From assembly GCA_051277445.1 (NCBI GenBank), contig JBNMQC010000002.1, forward strand, positions 62,001 through 126,000: DNA of 64,000 nucleotides, written 5' to 3'. The translations under genes and the position numbers were made by a program. The stretch's first letter is position 1. Each line of letters starts with the position of its first letter. Under the pieces are notes generated by a model. It was not told the origin of the DNA, ran no database searches, and worked only from the letters and a program-made list of their open reading frames with translations. Source of the stretch: Bermanella sp051277445. Lineage in GTDB: Bacteria; Pseudomonadota; Gammaproteobacteria; Pseudomonadales; Oceanobacteraceae. Of this stretch, positions 16,959 to 25,077 are shown piece after piece.

Positions 16959-18323
16959 ATGGCGGCTCAAGGCATTCATCCTGCACATGTTCAGTCCATT
17001 TATGAACGTGAACATGCGCGTTTTCATCAGGCCAGGCCAAAGTCTGCAGCACTGCTTGCTCGTGCAAAAGGCCATATGCCAAATGGGGTACCCTGCGCAT
17101 GGATGGACGGTCTGTATTTCCACGAACCCATGTTTGCCAGTCACGGCAAGGGTGCCTATTTCTGGGATGTGGATGGCCATGAATATCTCGATATGAATCA
17201 AGCGGACTTGAGTATGAACTGTGGTTACGGTCCCCAAGCATTAGTGGACGCGGTGCAGCAACGGGTGGCCACTGGGGCGCAGTTCTTATTGCCGGTTGAA
17301 GACAGCATCGAAGTGAGTGAGGCGCTCGCTGAGCGTTATCGCTTACCATTTTGGCAGTATACCTTGTCTGCTTCCTCGGCCAATATCGAGGCCATTCGCA
17401 TTGCACGTGCCTATACTCAGAAACAAACGGTGTTGGTGTTTAACGGCAAATATCATGGTCATATAGATGACACCATGGCCGAGCCTAATGATGATAGCCA
17501 TTTAGGGTTTCGTCATAATTTTCATCAGCACACGGTGCACGTTGAGTTTAATGATTTAGAGGCCGTGGCTAACGCGTTTAAACATCACGATATCGCTTGC
17601 ATCATCTGTGAACCGGCCTTGACCAATATTGGTGTGGTGCACCCGCAGCCAGGCTTCTTTGATGAATTAAGGCGCCTATGTGATCAAAACCAGAGCCTAC
17701 TCATCATTGATGAAACCCATACTCAAATTTGTGCGTGGGGTGGCTTAAGTCGCGCTTGGAATATCCAAGGAGACATGCTGACACTGGGCAAAACCGTGGC
17801 TGCGGGCATTGCCACCGGCGTGTACGGCATGACGAAAGAGATTGCGGGTTTTGTTGCCAATCACTTAGAAGCGGATAACACCATGGACACCCGCGGAGCA
17901 AATGGCAGCCTAGCCTTAGGAGGCACGCTATTTGGTAATGCATTGTCTATGGCAGCGGCAAAAGTTGCGCTGAATGAGATATTAACCAAACCAGCTTATG
18001 AAAAATCCACCCTGCTTGGGCAGCAGTTGGCTAAGGGTTTACAGGCATTGTTTGATCAACACGGTTTACCATGGCGTGCACAAAGCTTGTTTAGTCGCAG
18101 CGGTTATACCTTTGGCCCGCAGTTACCAAACCAAGGTGGTGAGGTCGAAAAATACCACGACCCCATTTTATACAACGCCATGCGCGCCTTTTATGCCAAC
18201 CGTGGCGTGTGGGAGTCCATCTCGAGTGCTGGCCCTGCGGTGTCGTTTGTGATGGAAGAAACAGACATCGCATTTTATTTGTCAGTGGTGGATGAGTTTT
18301 TAACCGAACTGGTCAGTGCTTAA
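16959..18323 (+). CDS. Class-III PLP aminotransferase (glutamate-1-semialdehyde mutase-like)
   Basis: A 454-residue fold-type I PLP enzyme. The PLP-phosphate loop lies at SASSANIEA, the PLP-ring Asp sits in LLIIDETHTQ, and the Schiff-base Lys is residue 278 in LTLGKTVAAG. The overall pattern (YLDMNQADLSMNCGYG, FNGKYHGH, GANGSLALGGTLFGN) resembles HemL, but it is longer and lacks the usual HemL N-terminus, so it is more likely an amino-mutase or an omega-transaminase. GAGG is eight bases before the ATG. It stands alone and converges with the two micro-peptide genes. The substrate is unknown. Confidence 0.82.
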   Translation: MAAQGIHPAHVQSIYEREHARFHQARPKSAALLARAKGHMPNGVPCAWMDGLYFHEPMFASHGKGAYFWDVDGHEYLDMNQADLSMNCGYGPQALVDAVQQRVATGAQFLLPVEDSIEVSEALAERYRLPFWQYTLSASSANIEAIRIARAYTQKQTVLVFNGKYHGHIDDTMAEPNDDSHLGFRHNFHQHTVHVEFNDLEAVANAFKHHDIACIICEPALTNIGVVHPQPGFFDELRRLCDQNQSLLIIDETHTQICAWGGLSRAWNIQGDMLTLGKTVAAGIATGVYGMTKEIAGFVANHLEADNTMDTRGANGSLALGGTLFGNALSMAAAKVALNEILTKPAYEKSTLLGQQLAKGLQALFDQHGLPWRAQSLFSRSGYTFGPQLPNQGGEVEKYHDPILYNAMRAFYANRGVWESISSAGPAVSFVMEETDIAFYLSVVDEFLTELVSA

Positions 18324-18332
18324 GGCATAAAA

Positions 18333-18357
18333 GCCGATGATGTCATTCATCATCGGC
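18333..18357 (-). terminator. Terminator between the aminotransferase and the micro-peptide genes
   Basis: A perfect ten-pair stem, GCCGATGATG / CATCATCGGC, with a five-base loop. The minus-strand side is followed by TTTTATG, so it works best for the leftward peptide transcript. The rightward side lacks a T run. Confidence 0.7.
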
Positions 18358-18363
18358 CAATCA

Positions 18364-18423
18364 TTATGCGTGTTCTGCTTGATTGGGTTCGCTTAAAAAT
18401 AAAAAGAATTCTTCTAAACTCAT
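18364..18423 (-). CDS. Micro-peptide, 19 residues, coupled to the 45-aa gene
   Basis: A very short frame encoding MSLEEFFLFLSEPNQAEHA. What makes it credible is the unusually strong ribosome site, AGGAGGGGGTC directly before the ATG, which overlaps the TAG stop of the preceding 45-residue gene. This is the arrangement of translational coupling. It ends seven bases before a terminator hairpin. The peptide is acidic and amphipathic in its first ten residues, the opposite charge of its basic partner. No known family is recognised. Toxin/antitoxin, leader or modified-peptide roles are all possible. Confidence 0.5.
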   Translation of the reverse strand: MSLEEFFLFLSEPNQAEHA

Positions 18424-18432
18424 GACCCCCTC

Positions 18433-18570
18433 CTAAACAGATGTCGTTTTTTTAAGGGTGCAAACTTGGTCGCCATAGTAATTGTTACTGTAGTTACATT
18501 GCACGGTCGGTTGTGCATGGCTTGCCTGTTGCGTGCGTGATTTACGTACTAAGCGTTTCAAGAATGTCAT
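18433..18570 (-). CDS. Small basic peptide, 45 residues
   Basis: The start at 18570 is preferred over the longer frame because AAAGGGGAGAA lies immediately upstream. The peptide begins with a basic amphipathic stretch (MTFLKRLVRKSR), continues with a Gln/Ser/His-rich spacer and holds two cysteines twelve residues apart (CNYSNNYYGDQVC) before a KKTTSV tail. No signal peptide is evident. The cysteine loop and strong translation signals recall ribosomally made peptides, but I cannot assign a family, and no maturation enzyme is adjacent apart from the convergent aminotransferase. The stop overlaps the ribosome site of the 19-residue gene. Confidence 0.6.
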   Translation of the reverse strand: MTFLKRLVRKSRTQQASHAQPTVQCNYSNNYYGDQVCTLKKTTSV

Positions 18571-18669
18571 TGTGTTCTCCCCTTTGATGAGCGGTGTGGT
18601 TAACCCTTGCTTGATAATCAATATAAGGTGCAGGTAAATCTTTTGATAATTGATTGTTACTGTTTGGTT

Positions 18670-18686
18670 GATAGTTTTTAGCTATT
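18670..18686 (-). promoter_or_regulatory. OxyR-like half-operator upstream of the micro-peptides
   Basis: Read on the minus strand, the 17-mer AATAGCTAAAAACTATC matches the OxyR consensus GATAGBYHWDRVCTATC at all but the first base. It lies 100 bp upstream of the 45-residue gene. The region is AT-rich, so chance is possible, and only one half-operator of the normal tandem pair is clear. Confidence 0.35.
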
Positions 18687-18746
18687 ATCTTGAGCTATCG
18701 ATAGGGTATCTTTAATTGTTTTTGTTAATCGTTAGCGCTGAGGCAT

Positions 18747-18769
18747 AAAAAAGCCGGTCAAAGACCGGC
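18747..18769 (-). terminator. Intrinsic terminator of alkB
   Basis: GCCGGTC-AAA-GACCGGC is followed on the minus strand by six T. It separates alkB from the downstream micro-peptide unit. Confidence 0.88.
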
Positions 18770-18796
18770 AAATAAGAGAACAACCTATTCAGTGGG

Positions 18797-19939
18797 TTAC
18801 TGGCTCACAAGGTGTTGGCCTTCATCTTGGTAATAGGCTTTTACCCTTGGGTTCATGATGGCTTTCCATAATGGTGGAAACAGGGCAATCACGAACATAG
18901 TGGCATAACCAAATGGCAGTTGTGGGCTGTCTTCATGGTGACGTAATACCTGATAGCGACGTGCGGCATAGGCGTGGTGATCGCTGTGGCGCTGCAACTG
19001 GAATAAGAACATGTTGGTTAAAAAGTAATTGCTGTTCCAGCTGTGCTCAGGCGTCACACGTTCGTATTTGCCGGTGCTCATTTTACGGCGATGCAAACCA
19101 TAGTGCTCAATGTAGTTAATGATTTCTAACAAGGTGAAGGCCACGAAGCTTTGTAAGAAGAACACGCCTACGCCTATCCAAAAGTTGCTACCTAATAATT
19201 CAAAGAAGCCACCCAATAGCACGCTTACTAATACTGAATGCAGGTAATACCAAATAAGTTCATTGTCTTTGCTTAAAAGGGTTTTGCCTTTTTTTGCTAG
19301 GCGCGCTTTTTGAAGTTTCCAGGCGTTTAAAAAGTTATGTATGTAGGCGTTTGGCAAAAACTGGTAAAGGCTCTGATTATAGCGAGAAGAGCTTGCATCT
19401 TCTGGCGTGGAGACATGCACATGGTGGCCATAAACGTGTTCAATCTTAAAGCCGGCATAACTCACCAATGATAATAATAAACCACCGCTGATTTGTTCAA
19501 GCTTGGTGTTTTTATGAATCAGTTCATGGCCCACGTTAATGGCAATAATACCGCCCACTACCCCCAGCGATAATACGTAACCGATCTGACCAAGTAGGCT
19601 TAATTCAGGCCAGTTTAATAACAAATAGCCACTGCTAAAGAGACAGATGAAATACAACGGCAAGCACGACAATGTTAACCAGCGATAAAACGCTTCTTGA
19701 TTCATGCCCGGTACCTGATCTTCTTCAGGGTTTACTGGGTCTTTACCCAAGAGTAAATCAAAAATTGGTACAACAACGTACACCACGATCATTGGGAAAA
19801 AGGCGAACAGGGTATGCAGGCCCGTTTCATGGGCAAAGTAGTAGCTGGCTGCTGGCAATAATAACGGCAGTAGGTAGATGAAATAGCCGTATTTTTTCAG
19901 GGTTAGGGCCGTTTCGGGCTTCAGTTTGTCCAATATCAT
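18797..19939 (-). CDS. alkB: Alkane 1-monooxygenase (AlkB-type)
   Basis: A 380-residue di-iron membrane hydroxylase that inserts oxygen at the terminal carbon of medium-chain alkanes, using rubredoxin as electron donor. All AlkB histidine motifs are present: HELIH (138-142), EHVYGHHVHVSTPEDAS (167-183), the AlkB-specific NYIEHYG (275-281) and LQRHSDHH (315-322). Six hydrophobic segments precede or separate them. It is slightly shorter than P. putida AlkB (401). No rubredoxin, rubredoxin reductase or AlkS regulator is adjacent, so electron partners are encoded elsewhere. A TTGACA -35 element overlaps an inverted repeat 90 bp upstream (see operator). Confidence 0.95.
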   Translation of the reverse strand: MILDKLKPETALTLKKYGYFIYLLPLLLPAASYYFAHETGLHTLFAFFPMIVVYVVVPIFDLLLGKDPVNPEEDQVPGMNQEAFYRWLTLSCLPLYFICLFSSGYLLLNWPELSLLGQIGYVLSLGVVGGIIAINVGHELIHKNTKLEQISGGLLLSLVSYAGFKIEHVYGHHVHVSTPEDASSSRYNQSLYQFLPNAYIHNFLNAWKLQKARLAKKGKTLLSKDNELIWYYLHSVLVSVLLGGFFELLGSNFWIGVGVFFLQSFVAFTLLEIINYIEHYGLHRRKMSTGKYERVTPEHSWNSNYFLTNMFLFQLQRHSDHHAYAARRYQVLRHHEDSPQLPFGYATMFVIALFPPLWKAIMNPRVKAYYQDEGQHLVSQ

Positions 19940-20027
19940 GGGGCTCTCCTAGTGTTTTAGGCTCTGCGGCCTATCTCAATATCATGGTTGGTACAGGCTA
20001 TAGGTTAGACGTCACTTGATAGGATTG

Positions 20028-20048
20028 TCAAACAATCTGGTTGTTTGA
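20028..20048 (-). promoter_or_regulatory. Inverted repeat overlapping the alkB -35 element
   Basis: TCAAACAA and TTGTTTGA are perfect inverted copies around a five-base centre. On the minus strand the right arm runs into TTGACA (20031-20026), a consensus -35. A plausible TAACCT -10 lies 18 bp on. The position suits a repressor of alkB. Confidence 0.5.
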
Positions 20049-20126
20049 TGCAAAATGTGGCGAATTCGACGCATTTATCACCGGTTTTATAGAAGAGAGG
20101 GACGTTATTCGAAGCTAAGATGCGGT

Positions 20127-22658
20127 TTAATCTTGGTCTGAAGGTGGCGCTAGGTATTGTTGCTCAAATTGGTTGAGGGCAATGGCTGGGCACCAGTAGT
20201 AGCCCTGCCCATAGTCACAACGCAAGCCAGAGACGAAATTCAGTTCATGTTCACTTTCAACACCCTCCGCCACGATGCTGGCACGATTAGAGTGCGCCAA
20301 CTGAACAATAGCCGTGACGATGTGCTGCTTTTTTCGGTTAAGGTGAATATCGCGTATGAACGCCATATCGATTTTGATTTCATCGGGTTCTATATTTTGC
20401 AGATAGAGCATAGAGCTATAACCTGTGCCAAAATCATCAATGGAAATTTTAAAGCCCAGAGCTTTTAATTGATTAATGGTTTCAATGAAAAGGGTGGGGT
20501 TGTCCATCACGGCTGACTCGGTTACTTCTAACGTGAAGTGTTTTGCATCCAGTTTAAATTGCGCCAAGCTATTTTTCATAAAAGGCACTAATTTTTCTTC
20601 TGCCATATCCAGTGCCGAGAGATTAATCGAAATGGTGAAGTCCTGTCTGAGTTGTCCAGAGTCTTTTAATTGCCCAAGCCAACGGCAGCATTTAATGACG
20701 ACCAATTGTGTGATTTGAAAAATCAGGCCGCTTTGTTCGGCCAATGGTATGAAGCGTCCAGGAGAAATGGTGCCTTTCTTTATATGATGCCAGCGGATTA
20801 GAATTTCGCCCCCTGTAATGGTGTCGTCATGTAAGTTGACCTGGGGTTGAATATAAATAGACAAATCATTTTGGTTGATCGCCATTTGTAAATCATGAGC
20901 CAATGAAATGCGCTGGCTGATGACCTCATCTTGTTTTTCATCATACAAAAGCCACTTTTTGTGGGTTTTAATGCTGCTTAATAATGCTACCTGGGCTTGG
21001 CGAAACGCACCTTGAATATCGTTATTACCAAGGGCGGCGCAGCCTAACGTAAACTGAATGCGACTGGTGAGTTGCTTATTGTTGAGGACGGTTTCGGACT
21101 CTTTCAGAATGCTATCAATGATATTAGCCAGTGCGTCTTGGGTGGATAATTCAGGCAAATCCACCAAACATAAAATTTGCTCAGCCGGTAAGGCTACCAC
21201 ATAAACCGGTTTGCCAATGGGCATGGGCAATGGAATCGCCCATGCTTGGGATGACAGAAAATGGCTCATGCGATCAGTGTGCTTACGATATAGCTTAGTT
21301 AAAACATTCGGCCCATAAAGGCTTACCACCTCACGGAACCCTTGCATGTCCGCAATAATAAAAAACGGGTTTTTATATTGTTGAGTGATGGCTTCAATGT
21401 GTTCGGGTAACTTGTTTTTTAAATAACTGAAGTTCGCAATCTTGGTATCAGGGTAATAATACAGCTGGTTAAGTAAGCTGTTTTCCATGTGCTTCATGCG
21501 GCTGGCGAGCGCAACGGATAGCAAGAATAACTCCAGTAAGGTGCCAAATAAGAAGGCATGCAGGGTGACGAAGTTAATGGGCATGGCGTTAATGACAGTG
21601 GCCATGCCAAAACCAGCACCTAAAAGGGTAAAGACCCATGACAGCAAGAAATACTTAGCAGGAGAGAATCCATTTCTAAGGGCGACAATGCCCATACTGA
21701 TGCCGTATAGACTGGCTAAAAGTTGAAATACGATAAAAGCTGGAATCATGTTGTATTCGTTCACATACAAACTAGCGACGCCACCTAATGCAGTGAGAAT
21801 ACGAAAATGGTTGATGTAGCGATGATGCCAAGGCGTATTCTTTTTGCCTTGTAAAAAGGCATTTGCAAAATTCACCACAAAAAATATCAATACAAAATTC
21901 AAAAACATAATGTTTTGAGCCAGCCATATCTGTATGGCTTGTGGCATGAATAAATAGCCAAACCCGTTTAGGGCGCTGAAATAAAAGAAGGCAACAGAGT
22001 GAAATCCCAAATACCAAAGATAAGCTGTGCTTGGGTGCATGGCATAAACTAAGGCGTTATAAATCGCCATAGCCAGTAACACAGCAATCATGCTGGCCCA
22101 AAATAAATCTTGAAAGCGCACGAGATTATTAAAGCCATCTTCGCTGTAAATACTCATGGGTAAAATAGCGGGCCCATTATTTTGTTTTTCTATGAGAAGG
22201 GTGAGTGTTTGGTTGTTTTGAATGTAAAAAAGAAAGTTTGTGCCGGTGAATGGGGTGCTTGGGTCAATGGTGCGATCCAGTAAACCGAGTTTGGCTTGCC
22301 TGATAAGCTTTTCCCCATCAAATAAGTAGAGATTTAAGTGACGCAAAATATGCGATTCAATGGATATGATGCGCCCTTGGCTATACGGGCCATTAAATTG
22401 AGCCGTTAACGCCAGTTTGTGCCAGCTGGTGTAAGGGCTAGGTTGGGTCGAAGGCCAAAACTGTTCTGTGGAATAGCTTTGATGTAACCAATATTGGGCG
22501 GGTTGACTCAGTGAATCGGTGTTGATGAGGGTGGGCAGTGGCTGACGCAGTTCAATGCGCTTGCTTTCATCAAGCACAACTTCCATGCTAAATGCACTTG
22601 GGCTCAATAGCATGAAAATAGCGCACAGTCGTATCACAAAGCCCATAAGGGTGCCCAA
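20127..22658 (-). CDS. Membrane cyclic-di-GMP phosphodiesterase: 7TM-DISM sensor, degenerate GGDEF, EAL
   Basis: An 843-residue protein with a signal peptide (cleavage near FS-MEVV), an extracytoplasmic 7TMR-DISM sensory domain (about 30-170) and seven membrane segments (about 185-390). A GGDEF-like domain follows with no GGDEF motif (FFIIADMQGFREVV ... LCLVDLPE), so no cyclase activity is expected. The C-terminal EAL domain (about 590-835) keeps the catalytic set: the motif reads E618-I-L rather than EAL but retains the Glu, with INLSA, LEVTES, IDDFGTGYSS, IKID, VAEGVE and GYYW. It probably hydrolyses c-di-GMP in response to an external cue. It is monocistronic. Confidence 0.88.
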   Translation of the reverse strand: MGTLMGFVIRLCAIFMLLSPSAFSMEVVLDESKRIELRQPLPTLINTDSLSQPAQYWLHQSYSTEQFWPSTQPSPYTSWHKLALTAQFNGPYSQGRIISIESHILRHLNLYLFDGEKLIRQAKLGLLDRTIDPSTPFTGTNFLFYIQNNQTLTLLIEKQNNGPAILPMSIYSEDGFNNLVRFQDLFWASMIAVLLAMAIYNALVYAMHPSTAYLWYLGFHSVAFFYFSALNGFGYLFMPQAIQIWLAQNIMFLNFVLIFFVVNFANAFLQGKKNTPWHHRYINHFRILTALGGVASLYVNEYNMIPAFIVFQLLASLYGISMGIVALRNGFSPAKYFLLSWVFTLLGAGFGMATVINAMPINFVTLHAFLFGTLLELFLLSVALASRMKHMENSLLNQLYYYPDTKIANFSYLKNKLPEHIEAITQQYKNPFFIIADMQGFREVVSLYGPNVLTKLYRKHTDRMSHFLSSQAWAIPLPMPIGKPVYVVALPAEQILCLVDLPELSTQDALANIIDSILKESETVLNNKQLTSRIQFTLGCAALGNNDIQGAFRQAQVALLSSIKTHKKWLLYDEKQDEVISQRISLAHDLQMAINQNDLSIYIQPQVNLHDDTITGGEILIRWHHIKKGTISPGRFIPLAEQSGLIFQITQLVVIKCCRWLGQLKDSGQLRQDFTISINLSALDMAEEKLVPFMKNSLAQFKLDAKHFTLEVTESAVMDNPTLFIETINQLKALGFKISIDDFGTGYSSMLYLQNIEPDEIKIDMAFIRDIHLNRKKQHIVTAIVQLAHSNRASIVAEGVESEHELNFVSGLRCDYGQGYYWCPAIALNQFEQQYLAPPSDQD

Positions 22659-22695
22659 GGAAGTATTTCTTCCTTTAAGACTAGCCTATAAAGCC

Positions 22696-24159
22696 CTAAG
22701 GGGCATCCTTGTGAATTAGCCATTTACTGCCTTTAACATCATCCATGTCGGTGCATAATAAACGCTTATTAAAACAAGGCAGTAGGTCGCCACTGTGGTG
22801 CGTTACATACAATAACGTGGTGTCTTTTTGCTGTGACAACAGCGTAATAAAGCCTAATACCAGTTGACGATTTGCGTCGTCTAAGCCCTGGCAAGGCTCA
22901 TCAAGAATCAGTAACGCGGGTTGTTTTATCATGGCTCGACAAATTAATACAAGACGTTGCTCGCCGTAGCTTAATTGATGCAATGATTCGTTGGCCTTAT
23001 GTTCCAGTTTCACTTGTTTCAACCAGTCTAGGGCGAGTGCTTTCTGGTGATCTTCAACCTGGTTATATAGGCCAATGCTGTCAAACAAACCGCTGATGAC
23101 GGTGCTCAGTACATTGGTGCTGGCTTTGTAGTTCCACTGCATGGCAGCACTGATGATGCCAATGTGCTGTTTGATATCCCAAATACTCTCGCCACTGCCA
23201 CGTTTAATGCCAAAGACGGTTAAATCATTGGCGTAACACTGAGGGTGATCGCCGCTGATTAAATTTAATAACGTGCTTTTTCCGCAGCCATTAGGCCCCA
23301 GTACCGCCCAATGCTCACCGCGATGAATTTGCCAATCTAGGTTTTCAAAAATTAAGCGATCACTGTAGGCTACTTTGCCCTTGACCAGTGTGACTAATGA
23401 TTCAATCTTGGCGTCCAGTTTTGGGCTGCAGTGATCTCTTTCTGGCAAAGCAAGGGTTTGATTGTTAAACGTCAAAAAGGCTTTAACGGTTTCACTATTA
23501 AGTACGCTTTGCTTGTCACCTTGGGTTAATAATTTTAGGTTGTGCAAGAAACCTAAATGGCTGACCCAGTCGGGCACTTCGTCTAACCGATTTAAGATAA
23601 AGAGGACTTGTCGCCCATTTTTGTGTTGCTCAAAGAGGATGTTTTTTAGTGCTTGCTGACTATTGGCATCAAGGCCATCAAAAGGTTCATCCAAAACCAG
23701 TAAAGTTTGAGTTTGCAGTAAGGCGCGAATTAAAATGACTTTACGACTTTCCCCTGTACTTAATTTACGAAAGCCTTTATCTAAAAGGTGTTCAATGGCA
23801 AATGCGTTTACCCAATGTTGAATTTGAGCTTGGTCATCGCTAACCTCTTGTAGCAACTCGACTACAGGTGTGCCTGGCCAAACCTGATTGGTAATATCAC
23901 TGTCATCCCGTTCTTGTTCTCGGTCAATCAGTTGCTGCTGCACTTCAAAACTCACGGTGCTTACATTCTGTGTGGTTAGGCCCTCGATTGAGCCTTGTTG
24001 ATAAGGCAAGTTGCCGCTGAACAAGGCGGCCAATGCGCTTTTACCACTGCCGTTGCTACCAATAATCGCCCAGCTTGTTTGCTTTTCAATGTTCAGTTCA
24101 TCAATGCTTAACGTCAGGTGCTCCCCTAAGGAAGCTAATATATTATGTAAATAAATCAT
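22696..24159 (-). CDS. Tandem ABC ATPase of the ModF/PhrA type
   Basis: A 487-residue soluble protein with two ABC nucleotide-binding domains. The first has GSNGSGKSA, LSTGES and VLDEPFDGLD. The second has GPNGCGKST, LSYGEQ and ILDEPCQGLD. No membrane domain is present or adjacent. This matches ModF (called PhrA in older work), an ATPase linked to molybdenum metabolism in some bacteria, although no mod genes lie nearby. All Walker lysines are intact, so both sites should bind ATP. It starts with ATG at 24159. The real role is not settled. Confidence 0.82.
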   Translation of the reverse strand: MIYLHNILASLGEHLTLSIDELNIEKQTSWAIIGSNGSGKSALAALFSGNLPYQQGSIEGLTTQNVSTVSFEVQQQLIDREQERDDSDITNQVWPGTPVVELLQEVSDDQAQIQHWVNAFAIEHLLDKGFRKLSTGESRKVILIRALLQTQTLLVLDEPFDGLDANSQQALKNILFEQHKNGRQVLFILNRLDEVPDWVSHLGFLHNLKLLTQGDKQSVLNSETVKAFLTFNNQTLALPERDHCSPKLDAKIESLVTLVKGKVAYSDRLIFENLDWQIHRGEHWAVLGPNGCGKSTLLNLISGDHPQCYANDLTVFGIKRGSGESIWDIKQHIGIISAAMQWNYKASTNVLSTVISGLFDSIGLYNQVEDHQKALALDWLKQVKLEHKANESLHQLSYGEQRLVLICRAMIKQPALLILDEPCQGLDDANRQLVLGFITLLSQQKDTTLLYVTHHSGDLLPCFNKRLLCTDMDDVKGSKWLIHKDAP

Positions 24160-24221
24160 GGGTACTCGAATGAAAATAAACAGGCGCTAAATAATGATGA
24201 GTTAGGCGAAACGTATTAGGG

Positions 24222-24464
24222 TCAGAGCGACTCAGGCTGTTCGATATCCATTAGCGCCATATCAATGGCTTGGAATTGTGCATCGATCACATGTTTTGCA
24301 TCTTCGACACCCTTGTTATAAAAAAAGACGCCGACTTCTTTTGCGAAGAAATCCAATAAAAACTCGGCATCAAACTGGCCGATATCTTGATGCAGTTCTT
24401 GATCAAAGTAGGTTTTAATCTTATCAACTAGGATGCTTTTTTTCTGTGTGTCTAATTCAATCAT
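24222..24464 (-). CDS. DUF2164 family protein
   Basis: An 80-residue acidic, helical protein with the DUF2164 pattern: IELDTQKKSILVDKIKTYFDQEL, then IGQFDAEFLLDFFAKEVGVFFYNKGVEDA. The function of the family is unknown. It lies 13 bp downstream of the methyltransferase-like gene on the same strand and 60 bp upstream of the ModF-like gene, so the three may form one transcript. Confidence 0.8.
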   Translation of the reverse strand: MIELDTQKKSILVDKIKTYFDQELHQDIGQFDAEFLLDFFAKEVGVFFYNKGVEDAKHVIDAQFQAIDMALMDIEQPESL

Positions 24465-24477
24465 AGTCTTCTATTCG

Positions 24478-24936
24478 TTAAAGCCAACGGCGGACTTTTT
24501 GGCAGTATTGCACATATTGGTCGCCAAATTTTTCTGTTAAAAAACGCTCTTCGGGTTTGATTTGAAAGTGTGTGATGTACCACGCAAACAAAAAGGATAA
24601 CAGAAGGCTGAAGATATTGCCTTGCGCCATACTGAGGGAAATAAGACACAACAGCATACCCACATACATGGGGTTTCGGCTGATGGTATATAAACCGGAA
24701 ATCACCAGTGTGCGACTTTTATCGGGGGTTCTTGGGTCCACAGTGGTTTTTGCGTTAAAGAAGCTGAAAGCGGCAGGCAAGATAAACAATAAACCCAAAA
24801 TCAATAAGAAACTGGCGATCAGCGCTTGGCCGGTGAAACTCAAACTTAAGGGTAACAACGAGTTAATGGCCCACATGAGTAAGGCGAATACAAACGTAAG
24901 GGGTAATGGTGGTAGTCGTAATTCAAGCTTATTCAT
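24478..24936 (-). CDS. Isoprenylcysteine carboxyl methyltransferase-like membrane protein
   Basis: A 152-residue integral membrane protein of the ICMT/PEMT-like superfamily. I use the ATG at 24936 (MNKLELRL) rather than the TTG seven codons earlier. Four hydrophobic segments are followed by the SAM-binding hallmark GLYTISRNPMYVG (about 85-97) and a C-terminal RFLTEKFGDQYVQYCQKVRRWL. Bacteria lack prenylated proteins, so homologues probably methylate other small molecules, possibly thiols or lipids. It diverges from a sulfide:quinone-reductase-like gene across 141 bp containing an inverted repeat. Confidence 0.85.
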   Translation of the reverse strand: MNKLELRLPPLPLTFVFALLMWAINSLLPLSLSFTGQALIASFLLILGLLFILPAAFSFFNAKTTVDPRTPDKSRTLVISGLYTISRNPMYVGMLLCLISLSMAQGNIFSLLLSFLFAWYITHFQIKPEERFLTEKFGDQYVQYCQKVRRWL

Positions 24937-25001
24937 GGGTTTGCCTGTGTTTTTCAAAGAAGAGTACCCACATTCATGATGAGGATCAATTTGTACATTT
25001 A

Positions 25002-25017
25002 TTAGACTAAAGTCTAT
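25002..25017. promoter_or_regulatory. Inverted repeat in the divergent promoter of the SQR-like gene
   Basis: TTAGACT-AA-AGTCTAT is a near-perfect inverted repeat inside a very AT-rich divergent promoter. Sulfide-sensing ArsR-type repressors bind sites of this general shape in front of sulfide oxidation genes. No regulator gene is adjacent. Confidence 0.4.
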
Positions 25018-25077
25018 TGTATATATTCATCATATAAGTTATTACTAATATTCTAATATACGACCCTGGGGTTGCAC

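Noticed and set aside
18433..18570. Resemblance of NYYGDQVC in the 45-residue peptide to the YGNGV-C box of pediocin-like bacteriocins
   Set aside because: The match is short, the second cysteine pattern and Trp/Val context are missing, and there is no double-glycine leader or ABC exporter nearby.
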